Below are positions 1 through 8,593 of a stretch of DNA of 39,417 nucleotides, in pieces. The stretch covers positions 1-39,417 of IMG/VR virus record IMGVR_UViG_3300006641_000065; one strand, given 5' to 3'. The translations under genes were made by a program, and so were the position numbers. Origin of the DNA: a virus. A model generated the notes under the pieces. That model was not told the origin of the DNA. It searched no databases and worked only from the letters and a program-made list of their open reading frames with translations. Numbering within the stretch: position 1 is the stretch's first letter; the number at the start of each line of letters is the position of its first letter.

Positions 1-81
1 GTCAATTTCGCATAGGCAAAATCTATGACCCGGGTATTCTCGATAGGGAAATACTAAGATCAATCTTTAGACAGGAAAGTT
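1..81. other. Left-end non-coding leader before small terminase
   Basis: No gene is seen here. A short inverted repeat CATAG/CTATG lies at 11-15 and 23-27, and an AGGAAA ribosome site precedes the first gene. If the window ends are joined, this stretch plus the last 67 bases form a roughly 150-base gap between the HNH gene and the small terminase gene, where cos or pac sites commonly lie. No terminal direct repeat is visible between the two ends. Confidence 0.4.
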
Positions 82-456
82 ATGAAACGCAAACCGCCAC
101 GGCAAATTATTGGCTACCTGAAAGACCCTTCCACCTGGGATGCGGTCGCTTTTGAGACGGCCATTCGCAACGAAGTCGAGAACACGACCGGCCCTTTGAC
201 CGCCAGCGACGAGGTGCTGATTGGCTCGCTGGTGATTGTCATGGCGACCATGTTGGACGCCCACGTAAACGTGCTGGCGCACACGCCGATCCAGCAATAC
301 GCATCCGGGACCGCGCCGTCAGCTTGGTATAAGATTCGCACGGAGTCTCTTGACAAGATAATCAAAGTTCTGGCGGAACTGGCGCTCGTCGCTCGGGGCC
401 GGCCGAAAAAAAACAACAAGCCGACCGAGGTCGACGAACTGTTTGCCGAGTCTTAA
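82..456 (+). CDS. Phage terminase small subunit (P27-like)
   Basis: Likely recognises the packaging site on concatemeric DNA and hands it to the large subunit. The 124-residue product has the layout of P27-type small subunits: a helical N-terminal half, then a WYKIRTESLDKIIKVLAEL segment that matches the conserved C-terminal helix of that family, then a basic GRPKKNNK patch. The gene starts with ATG seven bases after an AGGAAA ribosome site. It is the first gene of the rightward structural operon, one gene from the large subunit. The family call rests on the C-terminal motif and on position, because small terminases diverge fast. Confidence 0.75.
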   Translation: MKRKPPRQIIGYLKDPSTWDAVAFETAIRNEVENTTGPLTASDEVLIGSLVIVMATMLDAHVNVLAHTPIQQYASGTAPSAWYKIRTESLDKIIKVLAELALVARGRPKKNNKPTEVDELFAES

Positions 457-461
457 ACGAT

Positions 462-1127
462 ATGCACAAGACAATAATTGGCGATGCCACGCTTTACCTC
501 GGCGATTGCATGGAGGTGTTGCCGACGCTAGAGCGCGTTGACGCGGTGATTACCGATCCTCCGTATGGCATTGGTGACAAATGGGCAAAGGATGGAGGAT
601 TTGCGACTGCTGGTGGAAAGCTATGGTCAAGTGCTGAAGGATGGGACAACGAAATTCAGCAGTCGGCCATTGATGCCGCACGAGGCTTGGCTGATGTGGT
701 GGTCATTTGGGGAGGCAACTATTACGCGTTGCCACCTTCACGCGGTTATTTAATTTGGGACAAGATGCAGTCAGGTTTTAGCTTGGCTGACAGCGAATAC
801 GCATGGGTGAGCAAACCAATAACGCCAAAGACGTTTCGTTTTGCTAGAGCGCAACTGGCGTCTGAGGGGAAGCAGCATCCAACGCAAAAGCCATTGTCAA
901 TGATGAAATGGTGTATTGATCAAGCCGACAATCCGCAAACAATCCTAGACCCCTTTATGGGCAGCGGCACCACCGGCGTCGCGGCGATCCAGATGGGCCG
1001 CAAGTTTATAGGCATAGAGCGCGAGCCTAAATACTTTGAGATTGCCTGCAAGCGCATAGAGCAGGCCAGCCGGCAAGTGGATATGTTCGTGGACAAGCCG
1101 GCGGCAGAACAGGCGTCGTTCCTATGA
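462..1127 (+). CDS. DNA methyltransferase, N6-adenine or N4-cytosine type
   Basis: Transfers a methyl group from S-adenosylmethionine to an exocyclic amino group of DNA bases. The catalytic motif DPPY is at residues 32-35, and the SAM-binding motif DPFMGSG is near residues 163-169, close to the C terminus, preceded by HPTQKP. This order (catalytic motif first, SAM motif last) is the beta-class layout. The protein is 221 residues, compact for the class, with little room for a target-recognition domain. It sits between the two terminase genes, and its stop overlaps the large-terminase start (ATGA). No partner restriction enzyme is seen, so protection of phage DNA from host restriction or marking of the packaging region are both possible. 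The ribosome site is weak. Confidence 0.88.
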   Translation: MHKTIIGDATLYLGDCMEVLPTLERVDAVITDPPYGIGDKWAKDGGFATAGGKLWSSAEGWDNEIQQSAIDAARGLADVVVIWGGNYYALPPSRGYLIWDKMQSGFSLADSEYAWVSKPITPKTFRFARAQLASEGKQHPTQKPLSMMKWCIDQADNPQTILDPFMGSGTTGVAAIQMGRKFIGIEREPKYFEIACKRIEQASRQVDMFVDKPAAEQASFL

Positions 1128-2803
1128 GCTATTCGCCGAGTCTTGAAAAGGCATTTGACTACGCCAGGCGCGTGATCGCTGGTGATGTTCAGGCGTGTGA
1201 AGATGTGCGCCTGGCGTGCCAGCGGTTCCTAGACGGTGTCCAAAAAACGGACGCCCCTTATGAGTTCGTGCCGGCGAAGATCGAACACGTTCTTAAATTC
1301 GTGAAGTTCTGCCGGCACGTAAAAGGGCCGGAGGCCGGCAAGCCGATTGAGCTGGAACCGTTCCAGATCATGTTCCTGGCGGGCATCTACGGCTTTCGGG
1401 ACCGCCAAGACCACAGCCGCCGGTGGACAACCGATGTGGTGCTATTCGTGCCGCGTAAGTCGGGCAAGACCACCATAGCGTCGATCATTGCCCTTTATGA
1501 GCTGGTGCTGGGCGACGCCGGCGCTGAGGTGTTCACGCTGGCCACCAACCGCGACCAGGCCAGCATCTGCTTTGATTCTTCCAAGGCCATCGTCGAGGGC
1601 ATGGACCCGCAACTGGCGGCAAAGTTTGTGGTGTATCGCAGCGAAATCAAAAAGGCTGGCGATTCGACCAGCACCTACCGCGCCTTGAGCCGCGAGAACC
1701 GCAAGACCGGCGACGGCAAGAATCCTAGCGTGGCCATTATTGACGAGGCGGCGCAGATTATTGAGCGCTCGAGCATTGAGGTTTTGCACTCGGGTATGGG
1801 CGCGCGCAAGAACCCGCTGCGCCTGTATCTGACCACGGCGTCGTTTACCCGCGAGACAAAGTTTTTCGAAGACCTCCAGCATTTCCGGGCGGTCCTACGC
1901 GGCGCGGCCGAGGACACTTACAAATGGTTTGGGCTGCTCTACAGCATCGACCCTGGCGACGAGTGGAGCAACCCGGCCGTCTGGGGCAAGGCGAACCCGA
2001 TGCTGGGCATCTCGGTCACGACCGAGCATATTCAGCATATGGCCGACGAAGCGGCCAGCAAGCCGGCAAGCCTAAACGAGTTCCTGTGCAAGCAGCTAAA
2101 TATCTATGTCTCGGCCAACACGGCTTGGATCGACCGGCGCTGGTGGGACGAGTCTGCCAGGCCTATGCCGGCCGACCCGCCCGAATCAACCTTTATGGCG
2201 TTTGACCTGGCGCATAGCCGCGACCTAAATGCCATCTGCACCTTGCACCGGTACGATGAAGACGATTTCCAAGCCGAGTTTCAGTTCTTCTTGCCAGAAG
2301 AATCGCTAGACCTGGTGCCGAATCACTATCGGTCCATCTACGCCGAGGCGGTGCGGTCGGGCATTTTGAAGCTGACGCAAGGCAACGTCACCGACATGGT
2401 GGAGATTGAGCAATACATCACAAACCAATGCAAGCGCTACGACGTCAAAGAAATCGGATTTGACCCCTACAACGCCGCCGGTCTGGTGGCTAACCTATTC
2501 GGCAACGGCCTGCCGGTGAAAAAGGTGGGGCAGGGGATGGCGGTGCTGTCTAATCCCTCAAAATCGACAGAGCAGGCGATCCTAAAGCGCAACATCCACC
2601 ACGACGGAAACCCGTTCTTGGGCTGGCAGCTCGGAAACTGCGAGATTTACACCGACGTCAACGGCAACGTAAAGATTCGCAAGAACGAAGCCGACCCGTC
2701 GGCGAAGGTGGACGGGATCATTGCCTTGATTATGGCCATGCATTGCCACCTAGACAATGCATTTGTCGGCGAAACATTTGGATTTAGAACCCTTGAGTGG
2801 TAG
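1124..2803 (+). CDS. Phage terminase large subunit
   Basis: ATP-driven packaging motor and nuclease that cuts concatemeric DNA and pumps it into the prohead through the portal. The N-terminal ATPase has a Walker A-like PRKSGKTT at residues 110-117 and a Walker B VAIIDE ending at D207-E208. The C-terminal RNase H-like nuclease starts with FMAFDLAHSRD, whose D361 is the expected first metal ligand, and later residues include FDPYNA and a final metal-binding region near KVDGI. The length of 559 residues is normal for HK97/P27-associated Terminase_1-type proteins. It starts at the ATGA overlap with the methyltransferase and is followed by the portal gene. Confidence 0.95.
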   Translation: MSYSPSLEKAFDYARRVIAGDVQACEDVRLACQRFLDGVQKTDAPYEFVPAKIEHVLKFVKFCRHVKGPEAGKPIELEPFQIMFLAGIYGFRDRQDHSRRWTTDVVLFVPRKSGKTTIASIIALYELVLGDAGAEVFTLATNRDQASICFDSSKAIVEGMDPQLAAKFVVYRSEIKKAGDSTSTYRALSRENRKTGDGKNPSVAIIDEAAQIIERSSIEVLHSGMGARKNPLRLYLTTASFTRETKFFEDLQHFRAVLRGAAEDTYKWFGLLYSIDPGDEWSNPAVWGKANPMLGISVTTEHIQHMADEAASKPASLNEFLCKQLNIYVSANTAWIDRRWWDESARPMPADPPESTFMAFDLAHSRDLNAICTLHRYDEDDFQAEFQFFLPEESLDLVPNHYRSIYAEAVRSGILKLTQGNVTDMVEIEQYITNQCKRYDVKEIGFDPYNAAGLVANLFGNGLPVKKVGQGMAVLSNPSKSTEQAILKRNIHHDGNPFLGWQLGNCEIYTDVNGNVKIRKNEADPSAKVDGIIALIMAMHCHLDNAFVGETFGFRTLEW

Positions 2804-2828
2804 CATCGCGCGGAAATAGGGGAATTCC

Positions 2829-4232
2829 ATGGCGATTTTGGACATTTTCAAGGGCAAAAAAGCGGCCCAAAACAACGAAGCGAATACGCTTTTTGGGCAG
2901 TCGGCGCTTGGTAATAACATCATTTACCAGGCCGGCCAGAAGCCGCCGACCGCATCGACGCAGATTCTCTACGTCACCACCTCCAGCACGACCAGCGCGG
3001 GCCGGCCGGTGGATATGTCGGTGCTTACGCGCAATTCGACGGTTATGTCGTGCGTCGGTGTCAAAGCGCGTGCAATTGGCCAGCTACCAATTCGCATCAT
3101 GGCGGAGGTGGAACCCGGCGTTTTTGTGGACGCTACTCGGTCCGACAAGGTGGGATCGCGGGACAAAGCTAAGGCAAAGTCTGTCCACAACCTGCTGAAC
3201 AACCCCAACAATTTCCAAAGTACCTATGAGTTCTGGTATCAATGGATGATGTGGCACGAGCTGTCGGGAGAGGCATTTACGCTCTGGTGGCGCAAAGACC
3301 AAGACATTTCTACGCAGACGCCGCTAGAAATGTACATCATGGATTCGACGCTGATTGCCGCAACAATTACGCCGACCCGCTATCCGTCGTTCCGGCTTTC
3401 GACGCCTAGCTACGGTTTCACCGAAAACCAGCAGCTATCGTCGCATCAAATCATGCACATCAAAGACGCCGCCTGGCAGGGCAGCGCCGGTTTTAACAAG
3501 GGCATTTTGGCGACCGAGCTGGTGGGGCTAGATCAGGACATTGACCTGTACGCCAACTACATCATGCAAAACGGGGCCAAGCCTAGCGGCTTGTTCGTGA
3601 CCGAATCCAACATTCCCGACGGCAAATATAAGGAAATTGCCGCCCGGATCAAAGAGGCATGGAACCAGATGACGGGCGGCAAGACCAGCGACCCGTCCAA
3701 GGCTGGTCAAGGGATGCTGCTCGATAACGGCATGAAGTACATGCCAATCGACATGCTGACCTTGCAAGACGCCGACGCGGCCAAGCTAAAAGAACAGACC
3801 ATGAAGCGCCTATGCGGCCTGTTTGGCGTGCCGCACGCAATGCTGGGTATTGGCGAGAGCAAGTTCAACAACACCCAAACGATGCTGGACGAATTCTACA
3901 AATCGACCATGTATCCGGTGCTGGTCAACGTCCAGCAGAAGCTCAAACAACAATTGTTCGTCGGTCACCCGTCGCTGTTTGTTGAGTTTGATACCCGCGA
4001 TTTCCTCAAAGGTGCGCCGTTGGATCAAATGAATTACGTTACTTCGGCGGTGTCCAATGGCATCATGACGCCCAACGAGGCGCGCGCTTATGTCAATATG
4101 CCGGCGCTGGACGGGGCCGACGAGCTGAAAGACGACGCGAAAGCCGCCGAGCCGATTCCCGGCAGAAGCGCGCAGGACACCGGGGGCGGGGGCGGAAACC
4201 AGACCCGCAAAATGAATATTGGCAAGACCTAA
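2829..4232 (+). CDS. Portal protein (HK97 family)
   Basis: Forms the dodecameric ring at one capsid vertex through which DNA enters and leaves, and to which the connectors bind. The 467-residue length and position after the large terminase are typical. Family-type segments include the MSCVGVKARAIGQLPI region near residues 70-90, the YEFWYQWMMWHELSGEAF region, and the LCGLFGVPHAMLGIGESKFNN segment in the second half; the last matches the conserved region of HK97-like portals. The C terminus is Gly-rich and looks disordered. The ATG follows an AGGGGA ribosome site. Confidence 0.93.
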   Translation: MAILDIFKGKKAAQNNEANTLFGQSALGNNIIYQAGQKPPTASTQILYVTTSSTTSAGRPVDMSVLTRNSTVMSCVGVKARAIGQLPIRIMAEVEPGVFVDATRSDKVGSRDKAKAKSVHNLLNNPNNFQSTYEFWYQWMMWHELSGEAFTLWWRKDQDISTQTPLEMYIMDSTLIAATITPTRYPSFRLSTPSYGFTENQQLSSHQIMHIKDAAWQGSAGFNKGILATELVGLDQDIDLYANYIMQNGAKPSGLFVTESNIPDGKYKEIAARIKEAWNQMTGGKTSDPSKAGQGMLLDNGMKYMPIDMLTLQDADAAKLKEQTMKRLCGLFGVPHAMLGIGESKFNNTQTMLDEFYKSTMYPVLVNVQQKLKQQLFVGHPSLFVEFDTRDFLKGAPLDQMNYVTSAVSNGIMTPNEARAYVNMPALDGADELKDDAKAAEPIPGRSAQDTGGGGGNQTRKMNIGKT

Positions 4233-4238
4233 AATATT

Positions 4239-4448
4239 GTGTCAATCATTTTTCGAGTGGTGGTAGCATCTCTGGCAACTTACAAGCCACAAGATACGCC
4301 GCGCCCGAAACGGGGTCGACCGCCTAAAATAAAAGACATTGACCTTTCCAAATCAAAGGTGATCCATGACCAAATTGATGATGGTCTGCGAGGCGAAACT
4401 CCAGCTAGAAAAGCAGAGCGACGGCGCAGAGCCTACGGGCAAGATTGA
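4239..4448 (+). CDS. Small basic hypothetical protein (uncertain)
   Basis: I do not recognise this one. It would be a 69-residue, strongly basic protein with an AT-hook-like KRGRPPK and an Arg-rich C terminus. It begins with GTG without a good ribosome site, lies in the same frame as the portal gene just after the portal stop, and overlaps the first 83 bases of the protease gene. The amino-acid pattern looks protein-like, and the region 4233-4365 would otherwise be an unusually long gap for this operon, but start and expression are doubtful. Confidence 0.3.
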   Translation: MSIIFRVVVASLATYKPQDTPRPKRGRPPKIKDIDLSKSKVIHDQIDDGLRGETPARKAERRRRAYGQD

Positions 4449-5160
4449 AGCGCGTGTAACCACCTGGGGCGCACGCGAAGGCGCAGACGGCCGCAAGTTT
4501 TTCTACAAGCCCGAAGGATTTATGTCCTGGGCCAAAGAGTTTTCCAAAGCTGGCCGGCCCCTGCCCATGTTTGTCAACCACGAGGCCGACGCCATTCCCG
4601 TTGGCGAGTGGACGATGTTCGAGTTCGACGACGAAGGCATGACCGCCTCGGGCCGCATCTACACCAACACGACCGCCGGCTCTGACCTGTATAAAGTTAT
4701 GACCGAATCGCCCAATATGTTTGGCGGCGTTTCGGTCGGCGCTTACGCGGAATCGTATCAATGGGTCAAAGAGGACGGCTCGCCGATGACCGTCGGATCT
4801 GATGACCCCTACGAGGACGGCTACTTTCAGATCACCAACGGCGGTCTGCGCGAGGTATCCGTCGTCATGTACCCAAACAACCCGGCCGCAGAGGTGTCCA
4901 AGCTGGAGTTCTTCCGGCCCGACGGCTCTGCCGACCTGAAGATTTTGGAAAAGGCCCTGCGCGATGCTGGGCTGTCCAAGAAAGATGCGGTCGCTGCCGC
5001 ATCTACGTTCAAGCGCGTACTGGAGCAGCGCGACGCTGCGCCGGCACCGGTTGAACCTGCGCCGAGTCAGAGCGAGTCTGATGCGGAAGCGACCAAGGAA
5101 ATTCTTGCGGCTCTTGAGCAGCGGGAACTCATCAAGTACCTTTCTAAGAGGATCAAATGA
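4366..5160 (+). CDS. Prohead maturation serine protease (HK97 family), with scaffold-like tail
   Basis: Cleaves the N-terminal delta domain of the capsid protein and itself during head maturation. The protease domain is the first 200 or so residues: catalytic His in FVNHEAD (H72), catalytic Ser in GGVSVGAYA (S123), and the conserved GLREVSVV strand after it. Length is 264 residues; the last 70 are helical and charged, which may act as internal scaffold. The ATG follows an AAAGGTGAT ribosome site, which favours this start. Stop and capsid start overlap (ATGA), the usual portal-protease-capsid order. Confidence 0.93.
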   Translation: MTKLMMVCEAKLQLEKQSDGAEPTGKIEARVTTWGAREGADGRKFFYKPEGFMSWAKEFSKAGRPLPMFVNHEADAIPVGEWTMFEFDDEGMTASGRIYTNTTAGSDLYKVMTESPNMFGGVSVGAYAESYQWVKEDGSPMTVGSDDPYEDGYFQITNGGLREVSVVMYPNNPAAEVSKLEFFRPDGSADLKILEKALRDAGLSKKDAVAAASTFKRVLEQRDAAPAPVEPAPSQSESDAEATKEILAALEQRELIKYLSKRIK

Positions 5161-6494
5161 AAGAAATCATCGAAAAGCTGGACGCCATTGAGGCATCCAC
5201 GAAAGAAACCGCCAAGGTGGAGGCCGTGGCCGCTGCTGAAGCGATCAAGACCGAATTCGCCGAAAAGGTCGCCGCGCTCGAGGCCAAGATCGCCTCTGTG
5301 CAAGCGCCCGCGATCATTCGTCCCATTGCCAAGACCGTTCGCACCGACGTTAACCGCGCCGTGCGTGAGCAGCTTTCCTCCTTCTACAAGGGCGGCAAGA
5401 TGCTCGAAAAAGAGCTGCAAATGTTTGCCGACGAGTCGCAATACCAAGCCTACTTGGCAGAAGCCTCGGCGCTAACCGCCGGCGGTGACGGCAAGGGCGG
5501 TCGGACTGCCTATGACCCCGTGTTCGTCGCTTTGCGTCTGCGGAACCCGCTGCGCGGCGTCTCGCGCACCGTGGCCACCGATGGCTCGTCCTACCAGTTC
5601 CGCGTCAAGACCGGCAACGCTGGCGCTCAATGGGGCTACGCGATCCAGAACAACGGCGCGTCTACCACGGAAGATACGAGCATTTGGCAACTGGTGCTCA
5701 AGGACATTAACGTCCAATTCCCGATTCGTACCGCCGCGCTGGACGACATTGATGGTTTGGAAGCTAACGTGGTTGACGATATGCTGGCCGAATTTGCCCA
5801 GTCTGAAGCAACCTCGATGATCCAGAACAACGACCAATCTGGCACGGGCACCTCGGTGGCTACCGGCGGCGCTGATGGTCTGCGCGGTTTGGATCAATAC
5901 GCGGGTAACAATGCCACCTATACCGGCGGCACCACCTCTACGCCGTCGTTCGGTTCGTCTGGCACTGGCTCCTCTAGCGGTCTGCACAACCTGGCCACCT
6001 ACGACCAGCTCACGACCAACGCGAACACGGTGGGCGCTAATAACATCTCCTACAAAGACGTTATTAATTTCATCTACGCGCTGCCGCAGCAGTACTGGAC
6101 TCCGGACGCTAAGTTCGTGATTAGCCCGATCCTGCTCAACGCCATCCGCGCGCTGACCGACGACCAGAAGGCACCGATCTTCAACCGCGTTGAAGGTCTA
6201 TCTGTTGACGGTATCGTGGGCCAGTTGCTCGGCTTTGATGTGGTGGTTAACAAGTATCTGGACACCCCGTCGCAGACCACCACCGGCGCAGCAGGCACCA
6301 ACAGCCTCTATCCGATGTACTTTGCCGATTGGTCGCGTTTCCACACCATTGTGGATCGCCTCAATATGGTAATGAGAAGGTATGACCAAACGCTCCCAGG
6401 ATTTATTACTTTCTACGGAGAAAAGCGTTTGGCCACCTCGGTTCGTGACCCCAACGCCGGCGTGCGCTATCGCTCCACCGGCACCGCGACCTAA
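5157..6494 (+). CDS. Major capsid protein 1 (HK97 fold, with delta domain)
   Basis: Main shell protein of the icosahedral head. The 445 residues begin with a coiled-coil, Glu/Lys/Ala-rich delta domain of roughly 100 residues that acts as scaffold and is expected to be removed by the upstream protease near EASALTAGG. The rest is an HK97-fold body with family-type segments such as LRNPLRGVSRTV, FPIRTAALDDID and the C-terminal LPGFITFYGEKRLATSVRDP. The body aligns along its full length with the next gene product, so this is one of two tandem paralogues. Cleavage site position is inferred from the alignment, not seen directly. Confidence 0.95.
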   Translation: MKEIIEKLDAIEASTKETAKVEAVAAAEAIKTEFAEKVAALEAKIASVQAPAIIRPIAKTVRTDVNRAVREQLSSFYKGGKMLEKELQMFADESQYQAYLAEASALTAGGDGKGGRTAYDPVFVALRLRNPLRGVSRTVATDGSSYQFRVKTGNAGAQWGYAIQNNGASTTEDTSIWQLVLKDINVQFPIRTAALDDIDGLEANVVDDMLAEFAQSEATSMIQNNDQSGTGTSVATGGADGLRGLDQYAGNNATYTGGTTSTPSFGSSGTGSSSGLHNLATYDQLTTNANTVGANNISYKDVINFIYALPQQYWTPDAKFVISPILLNAIRALTDDQKAPIFNRVEGLSVDGIVGQLLGFDVVVNKYLDTPSQTTTGAAGTNSLYPMYFADWSRFHTIVDRLNMVMRRYDQTLPGFITFYGEKRLATSVRDPNAGVRYRSTGTAT

Positions 6495-6500
6495 TGAAAC

Positions 6501-6523
6501 GGGGAGGGCTAATCACCCTCCCC
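6501..6523 (+). terminator. Hairpin between the two capsid genes
   Basis: A perfect 8-bp stem GGGGAGGG/CCCTCCCC with a 7-base loop lies in the 55-base gap between the two capsid genes. Only three Ts follow it, so it is more likely a partial terminator or an mRNA stabiliser that sets the ratio of the two capsid proteins than a full stop. Confidence 0.5.
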
Positions 6524-6549
6524 TTTCCAGTTTCACCTAGGAATTTCAA

Positions 6550-7569
6550 ATGACCACGACTACCGAAAAAATTCTAGACGGCATCAAACGGGCCATTCAC
6601 GAAGGCGGCAAACAGAATATTGATCTGCGTGAAGCCTCGGCGATTACCGGCTCGGGTTCTGGTGTCGGTGGTAATGTAGTTTTCGATGATGCGTTCGCCG
6701 CGCTGCGGTACGCCAACCCTTTTCGCATGGGTTCCCGGCAAATCACGGTCGCTGGCTCTGACGCTCAGTTCGTCGCCAAGACCGGTAACGCCGCGAACAG
6801 CACGAACCCCTGGGGCTACACCTTCACGCCCAACAGCGGATCGCCCAACATTGACACGACGATCTGGCAATTGCCGGTGCGCGTTGTCGTGGCCCAGCTT
6901 CCCATCCGCACGGCTGTTTTGTCCGATGTGAACAACCTGCCGCAGACGCTGGTTGAGGACATGATGCTTGAGTTTTCGCAACTTGAAGCCGCCTCGATGG
7001 CTATTAATGACGACCAAGCTGGCTCTACGACCACCTCCACCGGAGCGACCAGCGGCTTGCGCGGTTTGGATTCGTACACCAGCGCCGGGGCCAGCGCTTT
7101 TGGCACCTCGGGCACGGCCATTACCAACGGCATTCACAGCATCGCCACGGTGTCCCTTGGCGGCGTCACGGTGACCTATAACAAGATGGTCGATATTGCC
7201 AAGGCATTGCCTTCGCAGTATTGGTCCCTGCCTGGGACCGCCTGGCACATTTCGCCCGACCTGATTCTGGCTTTGCGCCAACTCAAAGACACGCAAGGCC
7301 TGCCGCTGTTCCTTGAGATCGGCGACAAAGACGGCGCGTCGATTGGTAACGTGTTCGGGTTCCCGGTGATCCCTAATCCGTACCTGTCTGCCGCGTTCCC
7401 GATCTATCTTGCCAACTGGCCGCGGTTCTTTACTATCGGAGACACCGAGCAGTTCAACGTGCAAATGTACGAACAGACCGCGCCCGGTTTTGTGACCATG
7501 TACGCTGAAAAGCGCGTTGTCAGCACGGTTCTTGACCCGTTCGGTGGTGTCCGGGCCAGCGCTGCTTGA
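6550..7569 (+). CDS. Major capsid protein 2 (HK97-fold paralogue without delta domain)
   Basis: Second capsid-like protein, 339 residues. It aligns with the body of the first one: EASAITGSG with EASALTAGG, LRYANPFRMGSRQ with LRLRNPLRGVSRT, LPIRTAVLSDVNNL with FPIRTAALDDIDGL, SGLRGLDSY with DGLRGLDQY, PGFVTMYAEKRVVSTVLDP with PGFITFYGEKRLATSVRDP. The long N-terminal delta domain is absent, leaving only about 30 residues before the shared junction, so it resembles an already matured subunit. It may form vertices, a minor shell component, or a second shell protein co-assembling with the first. The ATG follows an AGGAA ribosome site. Confidence 0.88.
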   Translation: MTTTTEKILDGIKRAIHEGGKQNIDLREASAITGSGSGVGGNVVFDDAFAALRYANPFRMGSRQITVAGSDAQFVAKTGNAANSTNPWGYTFTPNSGSPNIDTTIWQLPVRVVVAQLPIRTAVLSDVNNLPQTLVEDMMLEFSQLEAASMAINDDQAGSTTTSTGATSGLRGLDSYTSAGASAFGTSGTAITNGIHSIATVSLGGVTVTYNKMVDIAKALPSQYWSLPGTAWHISPDLILALRQLKDTQGLPLFLEIGDKDGASIGNVFGFPVIPNPYLSAAFPIYLANWPRFFTIGDTEQFNVQMYEQTAPGFVTMYAEKRVVSTVLDPFGGVRASAA

Positions 7570-7577
7570 GGTAACGA

Positions 7578-8249
7578 ATGAGCGCAACCGACTACGTGAT
7601 GGGTTACCCCTTCGCAGGGGTGACGCGCAATCCGTTCAACTACGTCAAGGTTGAGCAGATCGACCGCGACGTCGTGACGCCGTGGCTGACGTTGGACGAA
7701 ATCACGCAGCAGATTAACCTCTACCAAGACGAGAGCCAAGACGTCTACCTTAAATCGCTCGAGCTGGCCGTGCGCCAGGCCGTCGAGGACTATCTGGGGA
7801 TGAGCATTTTCCCGGTGTCCTACCGGGTCTATTACGGCGGCGAAAGCCTGGTAGCGTCGCCTTGCTGCCTTGATCTACCCGAGGTGAGCCAGAACCAGTA
7901 TCCCAGCCAACCCGGTCTGACGATTGACGCGGTGCGCTACTACAACAGCAACGTGCCGGCCACGCTGACCACGATTGCCGCGTCAACCTATCAGTACGAC
8001 CCCAGCGGTAACAAGCTGATGTTGCAGGCATTGCCGAGCGATGTGAATAGCAACATGACCGCGCCAATCATGGTCGATTATTCGACCGTGGCGAACCCGT
8101 TGCAAACTTACCCGGTGATTAAGCAGGCGGCGCTGTTGCTCTATACGCACCTGTACAACAACCGCAGCAACACCACGGCGGTCAACCTGCGCGACATTCC
8201 GTTTGGGTTCGATCAGCTACTTCGACCCTATAAGCCGCTGGTGATGTAA
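7578..8249 (+). CDS. Head-tail connector (HK97 gp6-like adaptor)
   Basis: Likely forms the ring that binds the portal and extends the DNA channel. The 223-residue protein has the short helical core typical of gp6/gp15-like adaptors: LTLDEITQQINLYQDESQDVY followed by LKSLELAVRQAVEDYLG (residues about 37-75), then a beta-rich region. It follows the capsid genes, the standard slot. Its stop overlaps the next start (TAATG). The first 35 residues are extra compared with short family members. Confidence 0.75.
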   Translation: MSATDYVMGYPFAGVTRNPFNYVKVEQIDRDVVTPWLTLDEITQQINLYQDESQDVYLKSLELAVRQAVEDYLGMSIFPVSYRVYYGGESLVASPCCLDLPEVSQNQYPSQPGLTIDAVRYYNSNVPATLTTIAASTYQYDPSGNKLMLQALPSDVNSNMTAPIMVDYSTVANPLQTYPVIKQAALLLYTHLYNNRSNTTAVNLRDIPFGFDQLLRPYKPLVM

Positions 8250-8593
8250 TGGCGATCACGCGCTACGAGAACATCTCGGTCAACAATCTAGCGTTTGCCA
8301 AAAGCGATTTTGGCGAGCAAACCACGACGCAATCGCTGTGGTTTGGGACGCGGGCCGTGATTCACTCTGTGGCCAACCATGTCAAGATCGCCGAAAAGTA
8401 CCGCGTCTATTCGGACATTGTGCAGATGACGTTGAACTACACACCCAACGTCAAGACGATCATTGACAATCAAAACGCCTATTCGATCACCTGGCGCGGG
8501 TTTGATTGGCGAATCGACAACGTGCGCGAGAGCGACGATCGTATGAGCGCGACGCTCCTTTGCGTTCGCAACGACCCGGTGGTGGCGGTCTAA
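8249..8593 (+). CDS. Head closure protein (head-tail joining)
   Basis: A 114-residue beta-rich protein in the slot of lambda gpFII/SPP1 gp16-like stopper proteins, which close the head and provide the tail-binding surface. The ending WRGFDWRIDNVRESDDRMSA resembles the typical end of head closure proteins (a strand with G-x-x-W/Y-x-I followed by a polar turn). No motif gives proof; the call relies mainly on size, fold pattern and gene order between the adaptor and the tail-completion gene. Confidence 0.6.
   Translation: MAITRYENISVNNLAFAKSDFGEQTTTQSLWFGTRAVIHSVANHVKIAEKYRVYSDIVQMTLNYTPNVKTIIDNQNAYSITWRGFDWRIDNVRESDDRMSATLLCVRNDPVVAV

Noticed and set aside
565-753. 62-codon frame inside the first methyltransferase gene
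   Set aside because: It lies wholly within the methyltransferase coding frame and has no ribosome site or family features.
6574-7587. Long open frame on the minus strand opposite the second capsid gene (337 codons)
   Set aside because: It is a mirror of the GC-rich codon pattern of the capsid gene; its translation is rich in Arg/Gly/His, with no motif, no ribosome site and no operon fit.
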